A stretch of DNA of 40,744 nt from Thauera sp. (GTDB taxonomy: Bacteria > Pseudomonadota > Gammaproteobacteria > Burkholderiales > Rhodocyclaceae). A program made the position numbers and the translations under genes. Below the pieces are notes generated by a model. The model was not told where the DNA came from. It was given only the letters and a program-made list of their open reading frames with translations, and did no database searches. Each line of letters opens with the position of its first letter. Positions within the stretch are counted from its first letter, which is position 1. Shown piece by piece: positions 31,661-39,451 of this stretch. Location of the stretch: NCBI GenBank assembly GCA_017302295.1, contig JAFLDS010000018.1, forward strand, positions 29,120 through 69,863, read 5' to 3'.

Positions 31661-32866
31661 TTATGCCGCGATCTGCTGGTCGGGCCCGAACACCTCGTAG
31701 TGGATACGGTCGCTCGGCACGCCCCAGCCGAGCAGCGTGTTGCGCTGCTTCATCATGAACGGCTGCGGTCCGCACAGGTAGTAATCGGCGTCGGGCAGCT
31801 CGACGCGTGCGCGCACCGGCTCCAGGTCGACCACGCCCTGGATGTGGTAGTCGCGGCCCAGCACGTCATCCTCCGTCGGCTCGTCGTAGAACACCACGTG
31901 TTCGACATGCGCCTGCTCGCCGGCGATCTGCTCGACGTGGCCCTTGAGCGCATGCACGCGACCGTTGCGCGCGCCGTGCACGAAGACGGCGCGTCGATTC
32001 GTCCCCGCCAGTGCGTTGAGCATGCTCACCATCGGCGTGAGGCCGACGCCGCCGCTGATCAGCACGACCGGCGTTTCGCGGTCCTCGTGCAGATAGAAGT
32101 CGCCGAAGGGCGGTGCCAGGCGCAGCCGGTCGCCGACGTTCACCGTGTCGTGCAGCAGGTTGGAAACCATGCCAGCCGGATCGTTGGCTTCGCGCTTCAC
32201 CGAGATGCGGAAGTAGCTGTCGTTCGGCGCTTCCGACAGGCTGTACTGGCGGATCTGCTCGAGACCGAGCTGAGGCACATGGACCACCACGCTGACGAAC
32301 TGGCCGGGGACGAAGGGCGGCAGCTTGCCGCCATCGGCCGGGCGCAGGTAGAAGGAGGTGATCAGCTCGCTTTCCGGCTCCTTGCGATCGACGATGAACT
32401 CGCGCCAGCCGTTCCAGCCGCCAGGTGCCGCTTGGGCGGCGCGGTAGAGCTCGGCTTCGGCGGCGATCAGCACGTCGGCCAGCGCCTGATAGGCCTCGGC
32501 CCAGGCGTTGATGATGTCGTCGGTGGCGGCTTCGCCGAGCACCTCGCGGATCGAGGCCAGCAGGTTGCGGCCGACGATCGGGTATTGGTCGGCGCGGATG
32601 CCGATGCTCGCGTGCTTGTGCGCGATGCGCGACGCCACCGGGCCGAGCGCGGCGAGGTTGTCGATGTTCTCGGCGTAGGCGAGCACCGCCTGCGCGAGCG
32701 CCATCTGCTGCTTGCCGCCGGCCTGGTTGCCCATGTTGAAGATGTTCTTCAGCTCGGGCACGTCATTGAACATGCGCTGGTAGAAGTGCTTGGTCAGGGT
32801 CAGGCCGTGCTCCTGCAGCACCGGCACGGTGGCCTTCACGATCTCGATGGTACGGGGTGACACCAT
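31661..32866 (-). CDS. hmp: Flavohemoglobin, nitric oxide dioxygenase
   Basis: Encodes 401 aa, the standard length. The globin domain (1-140) has the proximal heme ligand H85 and distal-pocket Y29 and Q53 at the same numbers as E. coli Hmp. The FAD-binding RQYSLSEAP and the NAD(P)-binding GGVGLTPMVSML motifs of the ferredoxin-reductase part follow, and the C-terminus ends in the conserved HYEVFGP. It oxidises NO to nitrate with O2 and NAD(P)H. An AAGGAGA ribosome site precedes the ATG. It is regulated by the NsrR operator upstream and co-transcribed with nsrR. Confidence 0.96.
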   Translation of the reverse strand: MVSPRTIEIVKATVPVLQEHGLTLTKHFYQRMFNDVPELKNIFNMGNQAGGKQQMALAQAVLAYAENIDNLAALGPVASRIAHKHASIGIRADQYPIVGRNLLASIREVLGEAATDDIINAWAEAYQALADVLIAAEAELYRAAQAAPGGWNGWREFIVDRKEPESELITSFYLRPADGGKLPPFVPGQFVSVVVHVPQLGLEQIRQYSLSEAPNDSYFRISVKREANDPAGMVSNLLHDTVNVGDRLRLAPPFGDFYLHEDRETPVVLISGGVGLTPMVSMLNALAGTNRRAVFVHGARNGRVHALKGHVEQIAGEQAHVEHVVFYDEPTEDDVLGRDYHIQGVVDLEPVRARVELPDADYYLCGPQPFMMKQRNTLLGWGVPSDRIHYEVFGPDQQIAA

Positions 32867-32882
32867 GGCTGTTCTCCTTTGG

Positions 32883-32905
32883 AAGAGGTATTTTTAATGC
32901 AACTT
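32883..32905 (-). promoter_or_regulatory. NsrR operator of hmp-nsrR
   Basis: On the minus strand the half sites AAGTTGCATTA and AAATACCTCTT are separated by one base. Against the published 11-1-11 NsrR consensus halves (AAGATGCATTT and its inverse), each matches at nine of eleven positions. The site covers roughly +4 to +26 relative to the predicted start, so repression by blocking RNA polymerase is likely. Confidence 0.75.
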
Positions 32906-32916
32906 ATAGGCCGCGC

Positions 32917-32945
32917 ATCGTACCCACCGCGCGCCGAGTTGGCAA
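32917..32945 (-). promoter_or_regulatory. Promoter of hmp-nsrR
   Basis: On the minus strand TTGCCA (32945-32940) and TACGAT (32922-32917) are separated by 17 bp. The predicted transcription start near 32909 lies next to the NsrR operator, which supports the assignment. Confidence 0.6.
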
Positions 32946-32963
32946 GGTTCTTTATCCGCGCAT

Positions 32964-32989
32964 AAAAAAAGCGGCCCGCAGGCCGCTTT
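32964..32989 (-). terminator. Intrinsic terminator after ackA
   Basis: GCGGCC (32971-32976) and GGCCGC (32981-32986) form a stem with a 4-nt loop; seven A residues on the plus strand (32964-32970) give the T-run on the minus strand. It ends the minus-strand MaoC-Pta/ackA operon and separates it from the hmp promoter. Confidence 0.85.
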
Positions 32990-33008
32990 CGTGGGGAGCG
33001 CGAAGGCT

Positions 33009-34199
33009 TTACAGCAACTGCAGCTTCTCGACCGTGTAGCGCGCGATCATCAGTTCCTCGTTGGTCGGCACCACGGCGACGGCGACGCGGCTGTCGGCAG
33101 TGTCGATGCGCGAGGCGTCCTTCGCGTTCGCAGCCGCATCGACGCGTACGCCCAGCCACGCCGACTGCTCGGCCACCTTGGCACGCACCAAGGCAGCGTG
33201 CTCGCCGATGCCGCCGGTGAATACCAGCGCGTCCAGCCCGCCCGCCGCGGCGGCAAGCGAACCCAGTTCGCGGGCGATGCGGTAGCAGTACAGATCGACC
33301 GCCTCGCGCGCCTCGGGGGCATCGGAGGCGAGCAGGGTGCGCATGTCGTGGCTGATGCCCGACACGCCGAGCAGGCCGGATTCCTTGTAAAGCAGCTTGG
33401 TGAGCGCCTTCGCGTCCATGCCCTTCTGCTCCATCAGATAGAGCATCACGCCGGGGTCCAGACTGCCGGTGCGGGTGCCCATCATCAGGCCCTCGACCGC
33501 GGTGAAGCCCATCGTCGACGCCACGCTCTTGCCGTCGCGCATCGCGCACGCCGAGGAGCCGTTGCCGAGGTGGCAGACCACCACGGCGCCCTTCGCGCGC
33601 TCGCCCACCACATCGGGCAGCGAACGCGCGACGTAGTCGTAGGACAGGCCGTGGAAGCCATAACGCTTGATGCCTTCGGCCGTGATCGCGCGCGGCAGCG
33701 CAAAGGCCTGGGCCAGCGCCGGCTGGGTGCGATGGAAGGCGGTGTCGAAGCAGCCCACCTGGCGAATTCCGGGCATCAGCTCGGCAATCGCATGCACCGC
33801 GCGCAGGTTGTGCGGCTGATGCAGCGGCGCGAGCGGCACGAAGTGCTCGAGTTCGGCCAGCACATCGGGCGTCAGCTCGACCGGCGCGCTGTAGCGATCG
33901 CCGCCATGCACCACGCGGTGGCCGGCCGCGGCGATGTCGAGGTCCGGATTGTTCGCCGCCAGCCAGCGGAAGAGGTGGGTCAGCGAGTCGCGATGCTGCT
34001 GCTCGAGCTGGTCGCTGGAGGTGACGACGGCCTCGGTCGCACGCCGGCCGTCGGCCATCTTCGTCGTCAGCTCGGGGGCGGCGCCGATGCCCTCCACCTG
34101 GCCGGAAATCGCCGGCACCGCGGCGAGTTCGCCATTGAGCGGATAGAGCGCGAACTTCAGGCTCGACGAGCCCGCGTTGAGGATCAGGATCGCCTTCAT
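33009..34199 (-). CDS. ackA: Acetate kinase
   Basis: Encodes 396 aa. AckA interconverts acetyl phosphate plus ADP with acetate plus ATP. Family motifs: ILNAGSSSLKFALY at the N-terminus, HRVVHGGDRYS, CHLGNGSSACA, MGTRTGSLDPGV and VFTGGIGEHAALVR. Its start overlaps the stop of the upstream MaoC-Pta fusion by 4 bp (ATGA on the minus strand), so the two enzymes should be made together: one makes acyl phosphate from acyl-CoA and the other uses it to form ATP, or the reverse for acetate activation. Confidence 0.95.
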   Translation of the reverse strand: MKAILILNAGSSSLKFALYPLNGELAAVPAISGQVEGIGAAPELTTKMADGRRATEAVVTSSDQLEQQHRDSLTHLFRWLAANNPDLDIAAAGHRVVHGGDRYSAPVELTPDVLAELEHFVPLAPLHQPHNLRAVHAIAELMPGIRQVGCFDTAFHRTQPALAQAFALPRAITAEGIKRYGFHGLSYDYVARSLPDVVGERAKGAVVVCHLGNGSSACAMRDGKSVASTMGFTAVEGLMMGTRTGSLDPGVMLYLMEQKGMDAKALTKLLYKESGLLGVSGISHDMRTLLASDAPEAREAVDLYCYRIARELGSLAAAAGGLDALVFTGGIGEHAALVRAKVAEQSAWLGVRVDAAANAKDASRIDTADSRVAVAVVPTNEELMIARYTVEKLQLL

Positions 34200-35608
34200 G
34201 CTTTTGCTGCCTCGCGGCGGCGGTGCGCCATCAGCTGGACGACGGCGCAGGATGCGGCGCGGGTCTCGGCGGTGTCGGCGCGGCTGGTCAGCACGATGGG
34301 CACGCGCGCGCCCAGCACCACGCCGGCCATCAGCGCGTCGGCGAGGTATTCGAGCTGTTTGGCGACCATGTTGCCGGCCTCGAGGTCGGGCACCACGAGG
34401 ATGTCGGCGTTGCCGGCCACCGCCGAGCGGATGCCCTTGGTCTTGGCGGCAACCAGCGACACCGCGTTGTCGAAGGCCAGCGGGCCGTCGAGCAGGCCGC
34501 CCTTGATCTGGCCGCGGTCGGCCATCTTGCACAGCGCGGCGGCCTCGATCGTCGACCGCATCTTCGGATTCACCGTCTCGACCGCCGCGAGGATCGCCAC
34601 CTTGGGTTCGGCCAGGCCGAGCACATGGGCGAGGTCGATCGCGTTCTGGATGATGTCGACCTTGTCCTCGAGCGTGGGCTCGATGGTGATCGCCGCATCG
34701 GTGATCATCAGCGGATGCGGGTAGGTCGGCACGTCGGCGAGGAACACGTGGCTGATGCGGCGGCCGGTGCGCAGGCCGGTTTCACGCGCGATCACCGCGC
34801 TCATCAGCTCGTCGGTGTGCAGCGAGCCCTTCATCAGCGCCTCGGCCTTGCCGCTGCGGCACAGGGCCACCGCGACCGCGGCCGACTCGTGGCTGTGCGC
34901 GGTGTCGATGATCTCGAAGCGGCTGATGTCGAGGCCGAACTCCTCGGCCACGGAGCGGATCTTGGCTTCCGGGCCCACCAGGATGGGGGTCACCAGACCG
35001 GCAGCCGCAGCCTGCACCGGGCCGGCCAGCGATTCCTTGTCGCACGGGTGGGCGACCGCGATCGGGATCGGCGACAGGCCCGAAGAGATCGACAGCAGAT
35101 GGCTGTAGCGCAGCTCGCGGTCCGAGATGGTGACGTCGGGCAGGCTGACGCGCGCGCGCTTGATCTTCTCGGTGGGGGCGGCGACCTCGGCCGTGCCGTC
35201 GATCACCTTCAGGCCGTCCTGGTTGAGCGCCACGCAGTCGAACACGATGTGGTGGTTGTGCTCGTACTTTTCCTTGCAGGTGACGGTGATCGTCAGCGTG
35301 TCGCCGATCGTGATCGGACGCCAGAAGTTCAGGCTCTGCGACACATACACGGTACCGGGGCCGGGGAACTCGGTGCCCAGCACCGACGAGATCAGCGTGC
35401 TGCCCCACATGCTGTGGCCGACCACTTCGCGGAACTGGCTCGAGCGGGCGAACTCGGGGTCCACGTGCGTCGGATTGACGTCACCCGACATCACCGCGAA
35501 CAGGTGAATATCCTCGGGGCGCAGCGTGCGCATCAGCTGCGCAAAGTCACCACGCTGGATTTCGTCGAAGGTGCGGTTCTGGATGAATTGCTGTGATGAG
35601 CTGTCCAC
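34196..35608 (-). CDS. MaoC-like dehydratase / phosphate acetyl(butyryl)transferase fusion
   Basis: Encodes 470 aa. Residues 1-150 form a MaoC/hot-dog domain with the hydratase pair D43 and H48 in SGDVNPTHVDPEFA. Residues 165-465 form a Pta/Ptb phosphotransacylase domain (AVAHPCDKESLAGPVQAA, HTDELMSAVIAR, LMITDAAITIEPTLEDK, GNADILVVPDLEAGNM). Similar fusions are annotated as bifunctional enoyl-CoA hydratase/phosphate acetyltransferase. The second domain converts acyl-CoA and phosphate to acyl phosphate, feeding AckA. The role of the first domain is not established. GTG start at 35608 with GAGG upstream; alternative starts were not better. Confidence 0.85.
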   Translation of the reverse strand: MDSSSQQFIQNRTFDEIQRGDFAQLMRTLRPEDIHLFAVMSGDVNPTHVDPEFARSSQFREVVGHSMWGSTLISSVLGTEFPGPGTVYVSQSLNFWRPITIGDTLTITVTCKEKYEHNHHIVFDCVALNQDGLKVIDGTAEVAAPTEKIKRARVSLPDVTISDRELRYSHLLSISSGLSPIPIAVAHPCDKESLAGPVQAAAAGLVTPILVGPEAKIRSVAEEFGLDISRFEIIDTAHSHESAAVAVALCRSGKAEALMKGSLHTDELMSAVIARETGLRTGRRISHVFLADVPTYPHPLMITDAAITIEPTLEDKVDIIQNAIDLAHVLGLAEPKVAILAAVETVNPKMRSTIEAAALCKMADRGQIKGGLLDGPLAFDNAVSLVAAKTKGIRSAVAGNADILVVPDLEAGNMVAKQLEYLADALMAGVVLGARVPIVLTSRADTAETRAASCAVVQLMAHRRREAAKA

Positions 35609-35625
35609 GTTGGATGCCTCTATGT

Positions 35626-35704
35626 TTGCGTTGCAACAAATCGATTCTAACTGCTGGATGTGACAAAGCGGATGAAATTCGCAACGATCTTGTGCGTTGC
35701 ATCA
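35626..35704. promoter_or_regulatory. Repeated TGCGTTGCA boxes in divergent region
   Basis: TTGCGTTGCAACAA (35626-35639) holds the palindrome GTTGCAAC, and TTGTGCGTTGCATCA (35690-35704) repeats the TGCGTTGCA core. The second box also pairs with GCAACG at 35681-35686 (inverted, 8-nt gap). They lie between the divergent MaoC-Pta/ackA operon and glmU. Such TTGC-rich boxes recall PhaR-type sites of betaproteobacteria, but this is from memory and needs testing. Confidence 0.4.
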
Positions 35705-35804
35705 CCTTTGTGTTTCAGACCATTGCCATGACAGCGTTCACAGGGACGGCAACATACCGCGTGCTAACATCGCGCCCGAATTGTCCCCTCTTTCGGAACT
35801 GCTC

Positions 35805-37166
35805 ATGGAAGTCGTGATTCTCGCCGCCGGGCAAGGCAAGCGCATGCGCTCTGTGCTCCCCAAGGTACTCCAGCCCATTGCCGGCAAGCCCATGCTCGGG
35901 CATGTCCTCGACGCGGCGCGCGCCCTCGACGCGAAGCGCATCTGCGTCGTGTATGGCCACGGCGGCGAAGCCGTGCGCGAGCACCTCGATGCGCCGGATC
36001 TCGCCTGGGCGCGCCAGGAGCCGCAGCTCGGCACCGGCCACGCGGTGCAGCAGGCGCTGCCCCACCTGGTCGACGGCGACATGGCCCTGGTGCTGTATGG
36101 AGACGTGCCGCTCATCGGCGTGCCCACGCTGCGCCGGCTGGCCGAGGCCGCCGGTACGGGGCGCCTGGCGCTGCTCACCGTCGAATTCGACAACCCCACC
36201 GGCTACGGCCGCATCCTGCGCGATGCTGCCGGCCGCGTCACGCGCATCGTCGAGGAGAAGGACGCCACCGACGACGAGCGCAAGGTGCGCGAAGTCAACA
36301 CCGGCATCCTCGTGGCGCCGGTCGAGCGCCTGCGCGACTGGCTGGGCCGCATCGGCAACGACAACGCCCAGGGCGAGTACTACCTTACCGACATCATCGG
36401 CCTCGCCGTCGCCGAAGGCGTGGAGGTCGTCACCGTGCAGCCCGCTGCGGTGGCCGAGACGCTGGGCGTCAACAGCAAGCCGCAGCTGGCCGAACTCGAG
36501 CGCATCCACCAGGGCAACATCGCGCGGCGGCTGATGGACGAGGGCGTCACGCTGATCGACCCGGCGCGCATCGACGTGCGCGGCGAGCTGGTGTGCGGCC
36601 GCGATGTCGAGATCGACGTCAACTGCGTGTTCGAAGGCCGCGTGGAGCTGGCCGACGGTGTGCGCATCGGCGCCAACTGCGTCGTGCGAGACGCCCGCAT
36701 CGGCGCCGGCACGCGCATCACGCCGTTTTCTTTCATCGACGGCACGACGATGGAGGCCGACTGCCTGGTGGGGCCGTATGCGCGCACGCGCCCTGGCACC
36801 ACGCTGGGCAAGGGCGTGCATCTGGGCAACTTCGTCGAGATCAAGAACAGCACCATCGCCGATGGCTCCAAGGCCAACCACCTCGCCTACATCGGCGACG
36901 CCGACATCGGCCGCAAGGTGAACATCGGCGCGGGCACCATCACCTGCAACTACGATGGCGTGAACAAGCACCGCACGGTGATCGAGGACGAGGTCTTCAT
37001 CGGCTCCGACACCCAGCTCGTCGCGCCGGTGCGCGTCGGCCGCGGCGCCACGCTCGGGGCGGGCACGACGCTGACCCGTGACGCGCCGGCCGAGCAGCTC
37101 ACCGTATCGCGCGCCAAGCAGTTGAGCATCGCCGGTTGGAAGAAGCCGGAAAAGAAATCCCGCTGA
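35805..37166 (+). CDS. glmU: Bifunctional GlcN-1-P acetyltransferase/GlcNAc-1-P uridylyltransferase GlmU
   Basis: Encodes 453 aa. The N-terminal uridylyltransferase domain has [17 protein letters not shown] and the LYGDVPLI metal site; the C-terminal left-handed beta-helix acetyltransferase domain has hexapeptide repeats, [21 protein letters not shown] and the conserved [11 protein letters not shown]. It makes UDP-GlcNAc for peptidoglycan and LPS. I start at 35805; the frame is open to 35697 but lacks family similarity there. glmS follows 100 bp downstream with a REP doublet between. Confidence 0.96.
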   Translation: MEVVILAAGQGKRMRSVLPKVLQPIAGKPMLGHVLDAARALDAKRICVVYGHGGEAVREHLDAPDLAWARQEPQLGTGHAVQQALPHLVDGDMALVLYGDVPLIGVPTLRRLAEAAGTGRLALLTVEFDNPTGYGRILRDAAGRVTRIVEEKDATDDERKVREVNTGILVAPVERLRDWLGRIGNDNAQGEYYLTDIIGLAVAEGVEVVTVQPAAVAETLGVNSKPQLAELERIHQGNIARRLMDEGVTLIDPARIDVRGELVCGRDVEIDVNCVFEGRVELADGVRIGANCVVRDARIGAGTRITPFSFIDGTTMEADCLVGPYARTRPGTTLGKGVHLGNFVEIKNSTIADGSKANHLAYIGDADIGRKVNIGAGTITCNYDGVNKHRTVIEDEVFIGSDTQLVAPVRVGRGATLGAGTTLTRDAPAEQLTVSRAKQLSIAGWKKPEKKSR

Positions 37167-37173
37167 ACATCGT

Positions 37174-37229
37174 GTAGGAGCGCGCTTGAGCGCGATTGCA
37201 ACCCGCATCGCGCTCAAGCGCGCTCCTAC
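37174..37229. repeat. REP-like inverted pair between glmU and glmS
   Basis: GTAGGAGCGCGCTTGAGCGC at 37174 and its inverted copy at 37208-37229 are separated by 12 nt and form a hairpin. The core differs from the ubiD copies at one base (TTGAG for TCGAG) in both arms, a compensatory change that preserves pairing. Confidence 0.8.
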
Positions 37230-37266
37230 GCAAGAGCACCGCATACCTTAAGAAGGAATCCTCGCC

Positions 37267-39093
37267 ATGTGTGGCATCGTCACCGCCATCTCCACCAATA
37301 ACGTCGTGCCGGTCCTGCTCGAGGGCCTGCGCAAGCTCGAATACCGCGGTTACGATTCGGCCGGCCTCGCCGTGCTGTCGGGCGAGCTGGTTCGCCTGCG
37401 TTCGGCCGGCCGCGTCGCCGAACTCGCCGCGCTGGCCGACGCTCGCCGCCTGTCGGCCAACATCGGCATCGCCCACACGCGCTGGGCCACCCACGGCGTG
37501 CCCTCCGAGCGCAACGCGCACCCGCACATCTCCGGCGGGCTGGCGGTGGTGCATAACGGCATCATCGAGAACTTCGAGGCCATCAAGACGAGCCTGCAGG
37601 CGCGCGGCTACGTGTTCGAGTCCGAGACCGATACCGAAGCCATCGCCCACCTGGTGCACAGCAAGCTCGAAACCACGCCCGACCTGTTCGAGGCGGTGCG
37701 CCTGGCCACCAACGAGCTGGTTGGCGCTTATGCGATCGGCGTGCTGGCCGAAGCCGACCCCTTCCGCGCCATCGTCGCGCGCCGCGGCTCGCCGCTGCTG
37801 CTGGGCGTGGGCCAGGACGGCATGTACGCCGCTTCCGACACCGCGGCGCTGCTGCAGGTCACGCGCAAGGTCGTGTATCTGGAAGACGGCGATCTGGCCG
37901 AGCTGCGCCTGGACAGCTACCGCGTCGTGCGCCAGGACGGCTCGCCGGTCGAGCGCGAGGTGCATATCTCCAGCCTGTCGGCCGACGCGGTCGAGCTCGG
38001 CCAGTTCCGCCACTACATGCAGAAGGAAATCTTCGAGCAGCCGCAGGCGCTGGGCAACACGCTGGAGATGATCGCCGGCGGCGGCGGCATCAGCCCGCAG
38101 CATTTCGGCGCCCGTGCGGCCGAGGTTTTCGACGGTGCCAAGCGCGTGCTGGTGCTGGCCTGCGGCACCAGCTACCACGCCGGCCTGGTGGCGCGTTACT
38201 GGATCGAGTCGATCGCGAAGATCCCGGTCACCGTCGAGATCGCCAGCGAATACCGCTACCGCGAATCGGTGCCCGATGCCGATACCCTGGTCGTCGTCAT
38301 CTCGCAGTCGGGCGAAACCGCCGACACGCTGGCCGCGCTCAAGCACGCCAAGAGCCTGGGCATGCAGCGCACGCTGGCGATCTGCAACGTGCCCGAGTCG
38401 GCCATCGTGCGCGAAACCGCGCTGCGCTTCGTCACCCGCGCCGGCCCCGAGATCGGCGTTGCCTCCACCAAGGCCTTCACCACCCAGCTCGCCGCCTTCG
38501 CGCTGCTCACGCTGTCGCTCGCCAAGCTCAACGGCCGCCTGTCCGAAGCCGACGAAGCGCGCCACCTGGTCGCCCTGCGCCACCTGCCGGTCGCGGTGCA
38601 AAAGGTGCTGGAACTCGAACCCGAGATCGAGAAGTGGGCCCAGCGCTTCGCCGGCAAGGAGCACGCGCTCTTCCTCGGCCGCGGCAGCCACTGGCCGATC
38701 GCCATGGAAGGCGCGCTCAAGCTCAAGGAAATCTCCTACATCCACGCCGAAGCCTACGCCGCCGGCGAACTCAAGCACGGCCCGCTGGCGCTGGTGGACA
38801 AGGACATGCCGGTCATCGCCGTCGCCCCCGCCGACGACCTGCTCGAAAAACTCAAGTCCAACCTGCAGGAAGTCCGCGCCCGCGGCGGCGAGCTCTACGT
38901 CTTCGCCGACGCCGGCAGCGAGATCCCGGAGTCCGAAGGCGTGCACATCCTGCACATGCCCGAGCACTACGGCATGCTGTCCCCGGTGCTGCACGTCATC
39001 CCGCTGCAACTGCTGTCGTACCACGCCGCGCTGGTGAAGGGCACCGACGTCGACAAGCCGCGAAACCTCGCCAAGAGCGTCACGGTCGAGTAG
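37267..39093 (+). CDS. glmS: Glutamine--fructose-6-phosphate aminotransferase GlmS
   Basis: Encodes 608 aa. GlmS makes glucosamine-6-phosphate from fructose-6-phosphate and glutamine. The glutaminase domain starts MCGIVTAIS with the catalytic Cys exposed after Met removal, and has [11 protein letters not shown] and HNGIIENF. Two SIS domains follow ([42 protein letters not shown]) and the C-terminus is [17 protein letters not shown] precedes the ATG. Its stop TAG belongs to a REP-like unit. The glmS 3' end is also the classical target of Tn7 TnsD. No glmS ribozyme is expected or seen in the leader. Confidence 0.97.
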   Translation: MCGIVTAISTNNVVPVLLEGLRKLEYRGYDSAGLAVLSGELVRLRSAGRVAELAALADARRLSANIGIAHTRWATHGVPSERNAHPHISGGLAVVHNGIIENFEAIKTSLQARGYVFESETDTEAIAHLVHSKLETTPDLFEAVRLATNELVGAYAIGVLAEADPFRAIVARRGSPLLLGVGQDGMYAASDTAALLQVTRKVVYLEDGDLAELRLDSYRVVRQDGSPVEREVHISSLSADAVELGQFRHYMQKEIFEQPQALGNTLEMIAGGGGISPQHFGARAAEVFDGAKRVLVLACGTSYHAGLVARYWIESIAKIPVTVEIASEYRYRESVPDADTLVVVISQSGETADTLAALKHAKSLGMQRTLAICNVPESAIVRETALRFVTRAGPEIGVASTKAFTTQLAAFALLTLSLAKLNGRLSEADEARHLVALRHLPVAVQKVLELEPEIEKWAQRFAGKEHALFLGRGSHWPIAMEGALKLKEISYIHAEAYAAGELKHGPLALVDKDMPVIAVAPADDLLEKLKSNLQEVRARGGELYVFADAGSEIPESEGVHILHMPEHYGMLSPVLHVIPLQLLSYHAALVKGTDVDKPRNLAKSVTVE

Positions 39094-39113
39094 GAGCGGG
39101 CTCGACCGCGATT
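39090..39113 (+). repeat. Divergent REP-like unit at the glmS stop
   Basis: GTAGGAGCGGGCTCGACCGC is a variant of the REP unit seen near ubiD and glmU. It contains the glmS stop codon TAG (39091-39093), as the ubiD copy contains that gene's stop. No inverted partner was seen downstream. Confidence 0.65.
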
Positions 39114-39129
39114 CTTTTTGTTCCGCGCA

Positions 39130-39161
39130 ATTAAAGTCGAACACAGGTCATTAAAGTCGAA
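39130..39161 (+). repeat. 12-bp direct repeat before the glmS terminator
   Basis: ATTAAAGTCGAA occurs at 39130-39141 and 39150-39161, separated by 8 nt. The second copy runs into the terminator stem. It may be a trace of a local duplication or a target-site scar. Confidence 0.7.
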
Positions 39162-39188
39162 AACGCCCGGGCAGCCCCCGGGCGTTTT
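39160..39188 (+). terminator. Intrinsic terminator of glmS
   Basis: AAAACGCCCGGG (39160-39171) pairs perfectly with CCCGGGCGTTTT (39177-39188) around the loop CAGCC. The A/T ends allow termination in both directions. Confidence 0.85.
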
Positions 39189-39405
39189 CGCTTCAGACGA
39201 TGTTCCTGTCAGGAAACTCGAGGATGCGGCTTATTCAGCGGAAGACGGTTATCGTCGTACCGCGAGTCTTTGGGGGCCGGCAGTATTTCGGGCGGCGCGG
39301 CCATCCGGGTTGTGGCGTTATTATCCATATGGGATGGCTGTTTGCACGGCTTACCGACTTCCGTTAGCGACCCGTTGCTGCCGTTAAGCCTTTAGGAAAT
39401 CAGCC
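39189..39405. other. Non-coding accessory stretch
   Basis: From the glmS stop to the next gene about 358 bases carry no gene I can support. This part is of mixed composition and lower GC than the core to its left. It holds GTTAGCG and GTTAAGC motifs near 39363 and 39383 that resemble integron core-site strings, but they are too short to assign. No transposon ends or tRNA were seen. Confidence 0.4.
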
Positions 39406-39424
39406 ACTCAACATAAAACTGAGC
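39406..39424 (-). other. Partial attC-like site (right half)
   Basis: On the plus strand ACTCAAC-ATAAA-ACTGAGC resembles the corresponding half of the attC-like site at 40559 (GCTCAAC-GTTTGA-GCTGAGC). Read on the minus strand it ends in GTTGAGT, which fits the GTTRRRY core. It lies 27 bp beyond the stop of the minus-strand gene, where a cassette's attC should be. The opposite arm is not recognisable, so the site is degenerate or truncated. Confidence 0.45.
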
Positions 39425-39451
39425 GGCGTGCAGCGGTATGGCGCCCTAAAC

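Noticed and set aside
39118-39387. 89-codon plus-strand frame after glmS
   Set aside because: It crosses the glmS terminator stem, has no ribosome site and no similarity I recognise.
39094-39451. Tn7-like insertion at attTn7
   Set aside because: No Tn7 end sequence (TGTGGGCGG type) or tns gene is visible downstream of glmS in the window.
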